Origin: Nesterenkonia halophila
GTDB lineage: Bacteria > Actinomycetota > Actinomycetes > Actinomycetales > Micrococcaceae
Reading direction: 5' to 3'
Length of the DNA stretch: 64,000 nucleotides
Assembly (NCBI RefSeq): GCF_009467795.1
Contig: NZ_WIAX01000008.1
Coordinates: 1-64,000 of the forward strand
The notes below the pieces were generated by a model that was given only the letters and a program-made list of their open reading frames with translations, had not been told where the DNA came from and did not search any database. Position 1 is the stretch's first letter; each line of letters opens with the position of its first letter. Positions 35,053 to 44,422 of the stretch are shown piece by piece. Both the position numbers and the translations under genes were made by a program.

Positions 35053-36375
35053 ATGGATGTCCAGCCCCACGAGCGTGCCGAAGCCGGCTATGCCGCCCTG
35101 CGCCCCGGCTACACCGTCGAGGATGAGGAGCGGTGGCTCCCCGAGCACGGCAAGTCGGTGTATCGCTCCTCCTTCGAACGTGATCGGGCCCGGCTGCTGC
35201 ACTCCTCGGCGCTGCGCCGCCTGGGAGCGAAGACCCAGGTGGTCTCGCCCGACGCCGACGACTTCGCCCGCACCCGGCTGACCCATTCGTTGGAGGTCGC
35301 CCAGGTCGGCCGCGAGCTGGGGCGGATGCTCGGCTGCGATCCCGACGTCGTCGACGCCGCCTGCCTGGCCCACGACCTGGGGCATCCGCCCTTCGGCCAC
35401 AACGGCGAGAAGGTCCTCGACGAGCTGATGGGCGCGTCCGGCGGATTCGAGGGCAATGCGCAGACGCTGCGGCTGCTCACCCGGCTGGAGACCAAGCGAT
35501 TCCACGACGACGGCCGCTCGGCGGGGCTGAACCTCACCCGGGCCTCGCTGGACGCGGCGATCAAGTACCCCTGGCGCCAGCACGAGGCGCCGCTGCTCGC
35601 CGACGGGACGCGCGGCGCGAAGTTCGGCGCCTACGAGGACGACCTGGACGTCTTCGCCTGGATCCGCCGCGGCGTCGACGGGCGGCGGCAGTCCATGGAG
35701 GCCCAGGTGATGGACGCCGCCGACGACATCGCCTACTCCGTCCACGACGTCGAGGACGGGATCTTCTCCGGACAGTTCCAGCTGCGCTTCCTCGAAGTGC
35801 CGCTGCAGCGCAAGCGGGTCATCCGGGTGACCCGCGAGTGGTACCTGCCGGACACGGAGGAGGATCGCATCGAGGAGGCCTTCGACCGGCTGGCCTCCAT
35901 CGACCGCTGGGTGCGCGAGTCCGACGGCTCGCGGCGTTCGCTCGCGGCGCTGAAGAACATGACCTCGGAGCTGATCGGACGTTTCTGCGGGGCCATCTAC
36001 GAGGCCACCCGCGAAGCCTATGGAGACAGGCCCCTGGTGCGCCACGAGGCTGATCTGGTGATCCCGCGGGAGACGCACGAGGAGATCGCGGCCATGAAGG
36101 GACTCTCGGCCTCCTACATCATGACCTCCGAGCAGCAGCGCCCGGTCTATCAGCGCCAGCGCGAGGTGATCGAGTCGCTGATCGAGCTGCTGCGCGACTC
36201 CGGCGACCGGTACCTGGAGCCGATGTTCCGCGAGGACTTCCAGCTGGCCGAGGGCGACGCCGCGCGGTCCCGGGCGATCGCCGACCAGGTCGCCTCGCTC
36301 ACCGACGGCGCGGCCCTGGAGTGGTACTACGCGCTGGTCAGGGGAGAGCCCTTCGCCAATCGCCTGTTCGGCTGA
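35053..36375 (+). CDS. dgt: Deoxyguanosinetriphosphate triphosphohydrolase-like protein (Dgt)
   Basis: 440 residues, HD-domain dNTPase. The motifs are RTRLTHSLEVAQVGRELGRML and CLAHDLGHPPFGHNGEKVLDE (the HD pair), then DAADDIAYSVHDVEDGI and ASYIMTSEQQRPVYQRQ. It cleaves dNTPs to nucleoside and triphosphate. TAGGCT (35040-35045) ends 7 nt before the ATG, indicating a leaderless transcript, which supports this start over frames extending into the GC-rich gap. Its TGA (36373-36375) abuts the stop of the convergent gene with no base between. Confidence 0.92.
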   Translation: MDVQPHERAEAGYAALRPGYTVEDEERWLPEHGKSVYRSSFERDRARLLHSSALRRLGAKTQVVSPDADDFARTRLTHSLEVAQVGRELGRMLGCDPDVVDAACLAHDLGHPPFGHNGEKVLDELMGASGGFEGNAQTLRLLTRLETKRFHDDGRSAGLNLTRASLDAAIKYPWRQHEAPLLADGTRGAKFGAYEDDLDVFAWIRRGVDGRRQSMEAQVMDAADDIAYSVHDVEDGIFSGQFQLRFLEVPLQRKRVIRVTREWYLPDTEEDRIEEAFDRLASIDRWVRESDGSRRSLAALKNMTSELIGRFCGAIYEATREAYGDRPLVRHEADLVIPRETHEEIAAMKGLSASYIMTSEQQRPVYQRQREVIESLIELLRDSGDRYLEPMFREDFQLAEGDAARSRAIADQVASLTDGAALEWYYALVRGEPFANRLFG

Positions 36376-36960
36376 TCAGTCCGGCGGTGCCGGCTTGGTG
36401 ATGTCGGCGGTGACGACGTCGAACGCGGCGAAGAGCTCGTGCGCCTCGACGAAGAGGCTCAGGTCCCGCGCCCCGGATCCCATGCCGATGCGGCCGGCGA
36501 TGGATGCGTCGGCGTAGACCGGCCAGCGGGTGCCGGCGACGCTCTCCGCGGCGAAGGGCGTGATCGTGCCGGGGCGGTGGCCGGTGGCCTCCACCGCCTC
36601 CTCGGGCGCGGTCATCGCCATCTTCTTCATCCCGGCCAGCCGCCGGAGCTTCGCCCAGTCGACCTGCCGGTCACCCGGGATCAGGGCGATGACGTAGGTG
36701 TGCTCGTCGGCGGTCTGGGTGAGCTTGGCCCGGGCCACCAGCGTCTTGACGATCTCCCGGGGCGCGATCCCCAGCGCGGCGGCGGCCTCCTCCAGGGAGC
36801 CCGACGGTCCGCGGGAGACGAGCTCGATCGCGACGCCGCGGGCGGCGGCGTCGGCGCGGATGCGCTCGACCGAGGCGCGGTCCTCGGCGGAGAGCTCGAC
36901 GTCGGCGGGGATCGGCGCGGGGGTCGGCATGGCTGAGACGGGGGTGGACTGCTGCTCCAT
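36376..36960 (-). CDS. YbaK/EbsC-type aminoacyl-tRNA deacylase
   Basis: 194 residues. The YbaK fold is at about residues 40-185, with IVKTLVARAKLTQ (catalytic lysine region), DRQVDWAKLRRLAGMKKMAM and EAVEATGHRPGTITPFA. Members remove mischarged amino acids, typically Cys from tRNA-Pro. The first 25 residues are a Pro-rich head. It is divergent from dnaG and converges directly with dgt. Confidence 0.88.
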   Translation of the reverse strand: MEQQSTPVSAMPTPAPIPADVELSAEDRASVERIRADAAARGVAIELVSRGPSGSLEEAAAALGIAPREIVKTLVARAKLTQTADEHTYVIALIPGDRQVDWAKLRRLAGMKKMAMTAPEEAVEATGHRPGTITPFAAESVAGTRWPVYADASIAGRIGMGSGARDLSLFVEAHELFAAFDVVTADITKPAPPD

Positions 36961-36991
36961 GCCCGGGACAACCGAGACCGCCGCCGGCGGA

Positions 36992-37027
36992 TTCCCCGAG
37001 TCGTTCCCCGGGCTGTTCCCCGGGGTG
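36992..37027. repeat. Three 12-bp tandem repeats in the ybaK/dnaG gap
   Basis: TTCCCCGAGTCG, TTCCCCGGGCTG and TTCCCCGGGGTG follow each other without a break. The 12-bp period sits in the 125-bp divergent region, about 47 bp upstream of the dnaG -10. It may be a binding array for a regulator or a slippage product. Confidence 0.5.
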
Positions 37028-37085
37028 ATCCGTGGGACTCCTGCACAGGCGCCTGCGGGGTGGCGCTCATCGGTAGACTCGAGGC

Positions 37086-39065
37086 GTGGCCGGACTCATC
37101 AAGCGCGAAGACATCGACGCCGTGCGCGAACGTGTGGACCTGCGGGAGGTCGTCGAGGAGTATGTGACGCTCAAGAGCGCGGGCATCGGCTCCTGGAAGG
37201 GGCTCTGTCCGTTCCACGACGAGCGCACTCCCAGCTTCCACATCCGCCCGCAGGTGGGCACCTATCACTGCTTCGGCTGCGGGGAGTCGGGTGACGTCAT
37301 CGCCTTCGTGATGAACATGGACCACACCTCGTTCCAGGAGACTGTGGAGCGGCTGGCCGCGAAGGCCGGGATCGAGCTGCGCTACGAGGACGGCGGCACC
37401 GGGCCGGACAAGGAGGAGGTCGGCCGTCGTCGGCGGCTGCTCGACGCGCACAAGATCGCCGACGAGCACTTCCGCGAGCAGCTGCACTCCCCGGAGGCGC
37501 AGATCGCCCGGGAGTTCCTGGCCGGCCGCGGCTTCACCCGCGACCATGCCGAGCAGTTCGCCGTCGGCTATGCCCCGCAGAGCTGGGACCACCTGCTCAA
37601 GCACCTGCGCTCCCGCGGCTTCACCGACGAGGAGCTCTCCGCCAGCGGATTGTTCTCCGAAGGCTCCCGCGGCCTGTACGACCGCTTCCGCGGGCGGCTG
37701 ATCTGGCCGATCCGCGACATGACCTCCAACACCGTCGGCTTCGGCGGCCGGCGCCTGCACGAGGATGACAAAGGGCCGAAATACCTCAACTCGCCGGAGA
37801 CGACGATCTATAAGAAGTCGCAGGTGCTCTACGGCATCGAGCACGCCAAGCGGAACATCGCCAAGAAGCGCGAGCTGATCGTCGTCGAGGGATACACCGA
37901 CGTGATGGCCTGCCACGTCGCCGGCGTGGACACCGCAGTGGCGACCTGCGGCACCGCCTTCGGCGAGGGCCACATCAAGATCGCCCGCCGGCTGCTCTCC
38001 GACGACGGCGGCGGGGGAGAGGTGATCTTCACCTTCGACGGCGACGAGGCCGGCCAGACCGCGGCGCTGAAGGCATTCAAGGAGGACCACCAGTTCCTGG
38101 CCAAGACCTTCATCGCCGTCGGGCCCGAGGGCATGGACCCCTGCGACGTCCGCCAGCACCGTGGCGACGAGGCCGTCTCCGAGCTGATCCGCGCCCGGCG
38201 CCCGCTGTTCGAGTTCGCCATCCGCGCCGGGATGAAGGACTACGACCTCTCCACCGTCGAGGGCCGCGTCGGCGCGCTGCGCTACGCCGCCCCGGTGGTC
38301 GCCGGGATCAAGGACCCGGCGCTGAAGCCGGCCTACACTCGTGAACTGGCCGGCTGGCTGGGCATGGACATGGACGACGTCAACCGGGCGGTGCAGGCCG
38401 CCGCCCGCCGCGGAGTCGCCCCGCAGCGGCAGGTCGACCCGGCCGTGCAGGCGCACCGGCGCGGGTTCGGCCCGGCCCCCGACGCGGACCCGGCCGACGG
38501 CGGCGAGCCGATCCAGCATCAGCCCGGCCCGCAGGACCACGGCGGACCGGCCGGCGAGCCGACGGCGTCGTCGGCCGCGCCGACGCACTATCCCCGGCCC
38601 GACACGCGGGACCCGGCGGTGATGATGGAGCGCCAGGCGCTCGAGGTGATCCTGCAGCATCCCACGCGGCTGACCGCCGAACAGTGGGAGGAGATCTTCA
38701 CCGTGCGCTTCACCGCCCCGGCGCATGCGGCCGTCCATGCGGGACTGCGTTCGGCGGCGGCCTCGGCCACCGACCCGCGCAACTGGGTGCGGGCGGTATC
38801 CGACGAGGTCCCCGAGCCGCTGAGGCCGCTGGTCGCCGAGCTGGCCGTCGCCCAGCTGCCGGCGCGCACCGAGGAGGGGGTCGAGACCTACTGCCAGTCG
38901 ATCCTCAATCGGCTGGTGGAGCTGAAGATCACCCACCAGAAGGCCGATCTGCTCGGGCGGCTGCAGCGCATGGGGCCCGACGAGTCCCCCGAGGAGCACC
39001 AGCGGCTCAACCGCGAGCTGATGGACCTCGAGCATCGGCGACGGGCGCTGCGCGGCGACCAGTGA
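37086..39065 (+). CDS. dnaG: DNA primase DnaG
   Basis: 659 residues. The N-terminal CHC2 zinc finger is CPFHDERTPSF with YHCFGCGESGD. The catalytic core (DRFRGRLIWPIRD) and Toprim domain (IVVEGYTDVMACH and FTFDGDEAGQTAALK) carry the metal-binding acidic residues. The C-terminal helicase-binding part (from about residue 500) is preceded by an Asp/Pro/Gly-rich linker. It makes RNA primers for replication. The start is GTG: TAGACT (37074-37079) ends 6 nt upstream, with GAGG in between, so the message is probably leaderless. Confidence 0.96.
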   Translation: MAGLIKREDIDAVRERVDLREVVEEYVTLKSAGIGSWKGLCPFHDERTPSFHIRPQVGTYHCFGCGESGDVIAFVMNMDHTSFQETVERLAAKAGIELRYEDGGTGPDKEEVGRRRRLLDAHKIADEHFREQLHSPEAQIAREFLAGRGFTRDHAEQFAVGYAPQSWDHLLKHLRSRGFTDEELSASGLFSEGSRGLYDRFRGRLIWPIRDMTSNTVGFGGRRLHEDDKGPKYLNSPETTIYKKSQVLYGIEHAKRNIAKKRELIVVEGYTDVMACHVAGVDTAVATCGTAFGEGHIKIARRLLSDDGGGGEVIFTFDGDEAGQTAALKAFKEDHQFLAKTFIAVGPEGMDPCDVRQHRGDEAVSELIRARRPLFEFAIRAGMKDYDLSTVEGRVGALRYAAPVVAGIKDPALKPAYTRELAGWLGMDMDDVNRAVQAAARRGVAPQRQVDPAVQAHRRGFGPAPDADPADGGEPIQHQPGPQDHGGPAGEPTASSAAPTHYPRPDTRDPAVMMERQALEVILQHPTRLTAEQWEEIFTVRFTAPAHAAVHAGLRSAAASATDPRNWVRAVSDEVPEPLRPLVAELAVAQLPARTEEGVETYCQSILNRLVELKITHQKADLLGRLQRMGPDESPEEHQRLNRELMDLEHRRRALRGDQ

Positions 39066-39117
39066 GCCCTCCGCACCGGGACCGCTGAACACTGCGCACG
39101 GGGGTCGGTGCGGACGC

Positions 39118-39152
39118 TCCGCGTCCGTCCGTGTCCTGTCCGCGTCCGTCCG
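39118..39152. repeat. 14-bp direct repeat pair between dnaG and ppc
   Basis: TCCGCGTCCGTCCG occurs at 39118-39131 and 39139-39152, two helical turns apart, in the 212-bp gap. A TACCGT box (39204-39209) downstream is a possible -10 for ppc. Function unknown. Confidence 0.4.
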
Positions 39153-39277
39153 CGGCCGAGGCCCGCGACGACGCCTGTGCGACGCCGCACACCGGGTCCT
39201 TGGTACCGTGAAGTGCACGTCCGCGCGTGACGATGGGGTCGCGCTACGCCTCCGCACCCTTGATCGAGGAGACACGC

Positions 39278-41977
39278 ATGCCCCAGCACGACGGCCCCAC
39301 CGCGCCCGCACGACACGCCGCCGACGACACCCGCACCGCCGCCTCGCATGAGATCCCCGACGCGATGCGCCAGGACGTCGGCCTGCTCGGCGGCCTGCTG
39401 GGCCAGGTGCTGCAGGAGTATGGCAGCGAGGGCCTGCTGGGCGACGTCGAGGCCTTGCGCGAGCTGACCATCTCCGCGCTTGACGACGACTCCGGAGACG
39501 TCCTCGCCCGCGCCGAGGAGCTGGTGGGCTCCTTCTCCGCCGAGCGGGCCAAGGAAGTCGCCCGGGCCTTCACCTGCTACTTCCTGCTGGCGAACCTGGC
39601 CGAGGAGCAGCACCGCATCCGCACGCTGCGCTCCCGCGACGGGCAGGTCCCGCTGGAGGAGCAGCGGCCCAGCGAGTCGGTGGCCGCGGCCTTCACCCAC
39701 CTGCAGGAGGAGGTGGGACAGGAGGAGGCCGAGCGCCGGCTGGCCGAATTGCGCTTCCACCCGGTGCTCACCGCCCACCCGACGGAAGCTCGCCGCAACG
39801 CGATCGCCTCCTCGGTCCGCCGCGTCGGGGAGCTGCTCGACGAGCGCGACGACCCGCGGATGGGCACCGCCTCGCTGGCGAAGAACCGCCGCGAGCTGCT
39901 GGAGGAGATCGACAACATGTGGCGCACCGCCCAGCTGCGCGTCTCCGCGCCGTCGCCGCTGGACGAGGTGCGCACGGCCCTCTCGGTCTTCGACTCCTCG
40001 TTCTCCCAGGTCTTCACCGAGGCTTACCGCCGCATGGACGACTGGCTGCAGGGCGACGAGGCCGGCACCCGTCCGCCGAAGGCGCCGGCCTTCATCCGGC
40101 TGGGCTCGTGGATCGGCGGCGACCGCGACGGAAACCCCAACGTCACCGCCTCGATCACCCGGCAGGCCGTCGGTCAGGCCGCCGACCGCGTGCTGGCCGA
40201 TCTGGAGGAGCGGGCCCGCGCCGTCGGCCTCTCGATGACCCTCGACGACCGTTACACCAGCCCCAGTACGGAGCTCGACGACCTCTGGGGCCGGCAGAAG
40301 CAGCTCTCCGAGGAGCTGACCGCCCGCGCGGTCGAGCACTCGCCGCGCGAGCCGCATCGCCAGGTGCTGCTGGCGATCGCCGGACGGCTGGCCGCCACCC
40401 GGGAGCGCGACGCCGACCTGGCCTACACGGTGCCGCAGGAGCTGCTCGACGACCTGCGCGTGGTGCAGCGCTCGCTGGAGGCCGGCGGGGCGAAGCGCGC
40501 GGCCTTCGGCGACCTGCAGGAGCTCATCTGGCAGGTGGAGACCTTCGGCTTCCACCTGGCCGAGCTGGAGGTCCGACAGCACTCGAAGGTGCACTCCCAG
40601 ACTCTGGCCTGGCTGGAGGCCCCGGAGTCGGTGGAGTCCATGGCGGTGCCCGGTGAGGAGGTCATCGAGACCTTCCGCGCGATCGCCTCGGTGCAGCAGC
40701 GCTTCGGCGTAGACGCCTGCCGTCGCTACATCGTCTCCTTCACGCAGAGCGCGCAGAACCTCGCCGACGTCTACACCTTGGCGGAGAAGGCCCTCGGCGG
40801 CCCGGAGCAGGCCCCGGTCATCGACGTCATCCCGCTGTTCGAGACCTACGAGGACCTGCAGAACGCCCCGCGCATCCTCGACGAGATGCTGGAGAACCCC
40901 GCGGTGCAGCGCCGCCTGGAGCAGACCGGCCGTCGCGTGGAGGTGATGCTCGGCTACTCCGACTCCGCCAAGGACGTCGGTCCGGTGGCCGCCACGCTCG
41001 CGCTCTACGAGGCCCAGGAGCGCATCGCCGACTGGGCGAAGCGCCACGACATCGCGCTGACCCAGTTCCACGGCCGCGGCGGCGCGCTCGGCCGCGGCGG
41101 CGGGCCGGCGAACCGGGCCATCCTCGCCCAGCCGCCGCACTCGGTGGACATGCGGTTCAAGGTGACCGAGCAGGGCGAGGTCATCTCTGCCCGCTACGGC
41201 AATCCGGAGATCGCCCTGCGCCATATCGAGCAGGTCGCCGCGGCGACGCTGATGGCCTCGGCGCCGTCCACCGAGGAGCGCAACGCCCGCGCCGCCGAGC
41301 AGTTCTCCGAGATGGCCGCGACCATGGACGCCGTCTCCCGCGAGCGGTTCGACGGGCTGGTCGGCGCCGACGGCTTCGCCCCCTGGTTCGCCCAGGTCAC
41401 CCCGCAGGACGAGGTCGGCCTGCTGGCCATCGGCTCGCGTCCGGCCAAGCGCGGACTGTCGGTGGAGTCGCTGGAGGATCTGCGCGCGATCCCGTGGAAC
41501 TTCGCCTGGGCCCAGGCGCGGATCAACCTGACCGGCTGGTACGGGCTGGGCAGCGCGCTGGCCGCCGTCGGCGACGTCGAGCAGCTGCGCGGCGCCTATG
41601 CGGAGTGGCCGCTGTTCCGCGCGCTGATCGACAACATCGAGATGTCGCTGGCCAAGACCGACCGTCGGATCGCCGAGCGGTACCTCGCCCTCGGCGACCG
41701 CGAGGACCTCGCGTCGCTGGTGCTCGAGGAGCTGGACCTGACCACCGAGTGGGTCCTGAAGATCACCGACCAGTCCCGGCTGCTGGAGTCCCATCAGGTC
41801 CTCGGCCGGGCGGTCGAGCTGCGCAACCCCTACGTGGATGCGCTCTCGCTGCTGCAGCTGCGCGCGCTGCGGGCGCTGCGCTCCGGCGAGCTGGACGACG
41901 AGCAGCTCGACGATCCGCGGAACCTGCTGCTGATCAGCCTCAAGGGCGTGGCCGCCGGCCTGCAGAACACCGGCTGA
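39278..41977 (+). CDS. ppc: Phosphoenolpyruvate carboxylase
   Basis: 899 residues. The catalytic histidine motif is VLTAHPTEARRN (near residue 168). Other signatures are WIGGDRDGNPNVTA, MLGYSDSAKDVGPVAAT, the loop FHGRGGALGRGGGP and the allosteric C-terminus QNTG. It makes oxaloacetate from PEP and bicarbonate, refilling the citric acid cycle. ATG at 39278 has GAGGAG at a good distance; in-frame codons further upstream lack one. It stands as a single gene. Confidence 0.96.
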   Translation: MPQHDGPTAPARHAADDTRTAASHEIPDAMRQDVGLLGGLLGQVLQEYGSEGLLGDVEALRELTISALDDDSGDVLARAEELVGSFSAERAKEVARAFTCYFLLANLAEEQHRIRTLRSRDGQVPLEEQRPSESVAAAFTHLQEEVGQEEAERRLAELRFHPVLTAHPTEARRNAIASSVRRVGELLDERDDPRMGTASLAKNRRELLEEIDNMWRTAQLRVSAPSPLDEVRTALSVFDSSFSQVFTEAYRRMDDWLQGDEAGTRPPKAPAFIRLGSWIGGDRDGNPNVTASITRQAVGQAADRVLADLEERARAVGLSMTLDDRYTSPSTELDDLWGRQKQLSEELTARAVEHSPREPHRQVLLAIAGRLAATRERDADLAYTVPQELLDDLRVVQRSLEAGGAKRAAFGDLQELIWQVETFGFHLAELEVRQHSKVHSQTLAWLEAPESVESMAVPGEEVIETFRAIASVQQRFGVDACRRYIVSFTQSAQNLADVYTLAEKALGGPEQAPVIDVIPLFETYEDLQNAPRILDEMLENPAVQRRLEQTGRRVEVMLGYSDSAKDVGPVAATLALYEAQERIADWAKRHDIALTQFHGRGGALGRGGGPANRAILAQPPHSVDMRFKVTEQGEVISARYGNPEIALRHIEQVAAATLMASAPSTEERNARAAEQFSEMAATMDAVSRERFDGLVGADGFAPWFAQVTPQDEVGLLAIGSRPAKRGLSVESLEDLRAIPWNFAWAQARINLTGWYGLGSALAAVGDVEQLRGAYAEWPLFRALIDNIEMSLAKTDRRIAERYLALGDREDLASLVLEELDLTTEWVLKITDQSRLLESHQVLGRAVELRNPYVDALSLLQLRALRALRSGELDDEQLDDPRNLLLISLKGVAAGLQNTG

Positions 41978-42009
41978 GCCGCGCACGGCCCGAGACATAC
42001 GATGGGCTC

Positions 42010-44193
42010 ATGAGTTCCTCGCAGACCCGCCTGATCGATCCGGAGCACGACCCCCACCGCTGGCTTGAGGAGGTCGAGTCCGCCGAGGCGCTGGACTGGG
42101 TGCACCGGCGCAATGCCGCCGCCGAGGCGGAGCTGGCCGATGCGGCGTTCGAGCCGCTGCGCGAGGACCTGCGCGATATCCTCGACGCCTCGGACCGCAT
42201 CCCCGGCGTCGTCCGGCGCGGCGAGCACCTGTACAACTTCTGGACCGACGCCGAGCATCCGCAGGGGATCTGGCGGCGCACCACGCCGGCCTCCTACCGC
42301 ACCGAGGACCCCGACTGGGAGATCCTGCTGGACCTCGACGCGCTCTCCGCGGCCGAGGGCGTCACCTGGGTCTGGCACGGCGCGGACGTGCTGCGCCCGG
42401 CCGCCGACGAGCCGTGGCGGCATGCGCTGGTCTCGCTCTCGCCGGGCGGCTCCGACGCCGACGTCACCCGCGAGTTCGACCTGCTCGAGCGACGCTTCGT
42501 CGGCGAGGCCGACGGCGGCTTCGTCCGTGCGCAGGGCAAAGGCTCGGTGAGCTGGATCGACGGCGACACGGTCTATGCGACCGTCGATCGGATGCCGGCC
42601 GCACCGGAGGAGACGGCGAGGGTCGACGACGCTACCGCCGCCGACGTCGCTGACGCCCCGGATCCGGCGATGGTCACCTCCTCCGGCTACCCGCGCACGG
42701 TGCGCCGCTGGCGCCGCGGCACGCCGCTGTCCGCGGCCGAGGAGGTCATCTCGGTCGAGGCCGATCATCTGACCGCCAGCGCCGGACATCTCGACACCCC
42801 CGGCTTCGAGCGCGACGTCGCCGTCCGGGCTCTGGGCTTCCACGACCACGAGACCCATCTGCTCACCGCGGACGGGCCGCGGCGCATCGAGGTTCCCACC
42901 GACGTCCGCGTCGGGGTCCATCGGGATCTGCTGCTGTTCATGCCGCGCACCAGCTTCACCGCCGGCGGGGTGACGGTGCCCGGCGGCGGGTTCGCCGTCG
43001 CCGACGTCGACGGCTTCCTGGCCGGGGAGACTGCGCCGACGGTCCTCTTCGCCCCGGACGCCTCGACCTCGCTGCAGGCGGTGACCACCACGCGGTCGAT
43101 GCTGGTGCTCACGCTGATGGAGGACGTCGTCCACCGTGTCGAGGCCTTCTGGCGCGAGGAGGCCGGTGCCTGGACCTCCGTCCCGGTCTTCGCCGAGGTC
43201 TCGGGGTCGCTGAGCCTGAGCGCCGTCGACGAGGCCGACTCAGACGAGGTCTGGCTGACCGCCGCCGACCACCTGCGACCGACGACGCTGCACCTCGGCG
43301 ACCTCTCCGCGCTGCCTGACGGCGGGAGCGAGACGCTGGAGGTGCTGAAGCAGGCGCCGGAGCGGTTCGACGCGACCGGGCTGACCAGCCTCCGGCGCTT
43401 CGCGACAAGCGACGACGGCACGCGCGTGCCGTATTTCCTCATCGGTCCGGCTGAGGTGCTGAACCCGGCCGACGGCACGACGCCGGAGCCGGCGCCCACG
43501 CTGCTCTCCGGCTACGGCGGCTTCCAGGTCTCCCGGACGCCGAGCTACCTGCCGCTGACGGGGAAGGGCTGGCTGGAGCGCGGAGGAGTCTTCGCCGTCG
43601 CCTGCATCCGGGGCGGCGGGGAGTACGGCCCCGACTGGCACCGGGCGGCGCTGCGCGAGAACCGGCACCGAGCCTATGAGGACTTCGCCGCCGTCGCCCG
43701 CGAGCTGGTCGACGCCGGAGTGACCACAGTGCCGCAGCTGGCCTGCCGCGGCGGCTCCAACGGCGGCCTGCTGACCGGGATGATGCTGGCCACCCGCCCG
43801 GAGCTCTTCGGGGCGGTGGTCATCCAGGTGCCGCTGCTGGACATGAAGCGCTATTCGCATCTGCTGGCCGGGGCCTCCTGGCGCGCCGAGTACGGCGACC
43901 CGGACACCGAGGACTGGGAGTTCATCCGCACCTTCTCGCCGTACCACCTGCTGGGAGAGGGGGTCGAGCTGCCGCCGGTGCTGCTGACCACCTCCACCCG
44001 GGACGACCGCGTCCACCCCGGCCACGCGCGCAAGATGGCCGCGGCGCTGGAGTCGATCGGCGCGGACGTGCGCTACTGGGAGAACACCGAGGGCGGCCAC
44101 GGCGGCGCGGCCTCGCCGGCCCAGCAGGCCACGCTCGAGGGGCTGATCCATCGTTTCCTGGACCAGCAGCTGCGCGGCGGCGCCGCGCAGTGA
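42010..44193 (+). CDS. S9-family peptidase, prolyl oligopeptidase type
   Basis: 727 residues. An N-terminal beta-propeller (about residues 1-430) covers a C-terminal alpha/beta-hydrolase domain. The catalytic serine is in CRGGSNGGLLTGMML, the aspartate in TSTRDDRVHPGHARKM and the histidine in TEGGHGGAA. CIRGGGEYGPDWHRAAL is also diagnostic. It cleaves after proline in short peptides, most likely in the cytoplasm as no signal is seen. TACGAT (41998-42003) ends 6 nt before the ATG. This suggests a leaderless message and rules out a far longer frame that begins inside ppc. Confidence 0.92.
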   Translation: MSSSQTRLIDPEHDPHRWLEEVESAEALDWVHRRNAAAEAELADAAFEPLREDLRDILDASDRIPGVVRRGEHLYNFWTDAEHPQGIWRRTTPASYRTEDPDWEILLDLDALSAAEGVTWVWHGADVLRPAADEPWRHALVSLSPGGSDADVTREFDLLERRFVGEADGGFVRAQGKGSVSWIDGDTVYATVDRMPAAPEETARVDDATAADVADAPDPAMVTSSGYPRTVRRWRRGTPLSAAEEVISVEADHLTASAGHLDTPGFERDVAVRALGFHDHETHLLTADGPRRIEVPTDVRVGVHRDLLLFMPRTSFTAGGVTVPGGGFAVADVDGFLAGETAPTVLFAPDASTSLQAVTTTRSMLVLTLMEDVVHRVEAFWREEAGAWTSVPVFAEVSGSLSLSAVDEADSDEVWLTAADHLRPTTLHLGDLSALPDGGSETLEVLKQAPERFDATGLTSLRRFATSDDGTRVPYFLIGPAEVLNPADGTTPEPAPTLLSGYGGFQVSRTPSYLPLTGKGWLERGGVFAVACIRGGGEYGPDWHRAALRENRHRAYEDFAAVARELVDAGVTTVPQLACRGGSNGGLLTGMMLATRPELFGAVVIQVPLLDMKRYSHLLAGASWRAEYGDPDTEDWEFIRTFSPYHLLGEGVELPPVLLTTSTRDDRVHPGHARKMAAALESIGADVRYWENTEGGHGGAASPAQQATLEGLIHRFLDQQLRGGAAQ

Positions 44194-44243
44194 TTCTGCG
44201 AGGTGACGGTCCCGGGCCGTGACCCTGCGGTCGCCCTCGCGGC

Positions 44244-44271
44244 GGCCGGAGTCCCGGGGCCGCCTCCGGCC
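44244..44271 (+). terminator. Hairpin after the prolyl oligopeptidase gene
   Basis: GGCCGGAG (44244-44251) and CTCCGGCC (44264-44271) make a perfect 8-bp stem with a 12-nt loop, 51 bp after the stop. There is no T-run. The rest of the 229-bp gap to the next gene shows no coding sequence. Confidence 0.5.
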
Positions 44272-44422
44272 GTCGACCCGGGACGGCGGCGCTGGTCGAC
44301 GGTTACTCTCAGCGCAGACAAGCTCACCGCCGTCGACGGGGCGAGGACCGTTCCAGAGTGAATCCGGCGGCCTTCCGCGCCGGGCGTCCTCGCGGTGCGG
44401 GCGCAGGAGGAGGGAAGCAGGC

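Noticed and set aside
38888-41998. A 1036-codon open frame on the minus strand across ppc
   Set aside because: It is antisense to the clear ppc and to the end of dnaG, has no known motifs and is an expected result of strong GC bias at third codon positions. The same holds for the long minus frames at 36681-39311 and 33697-36078.
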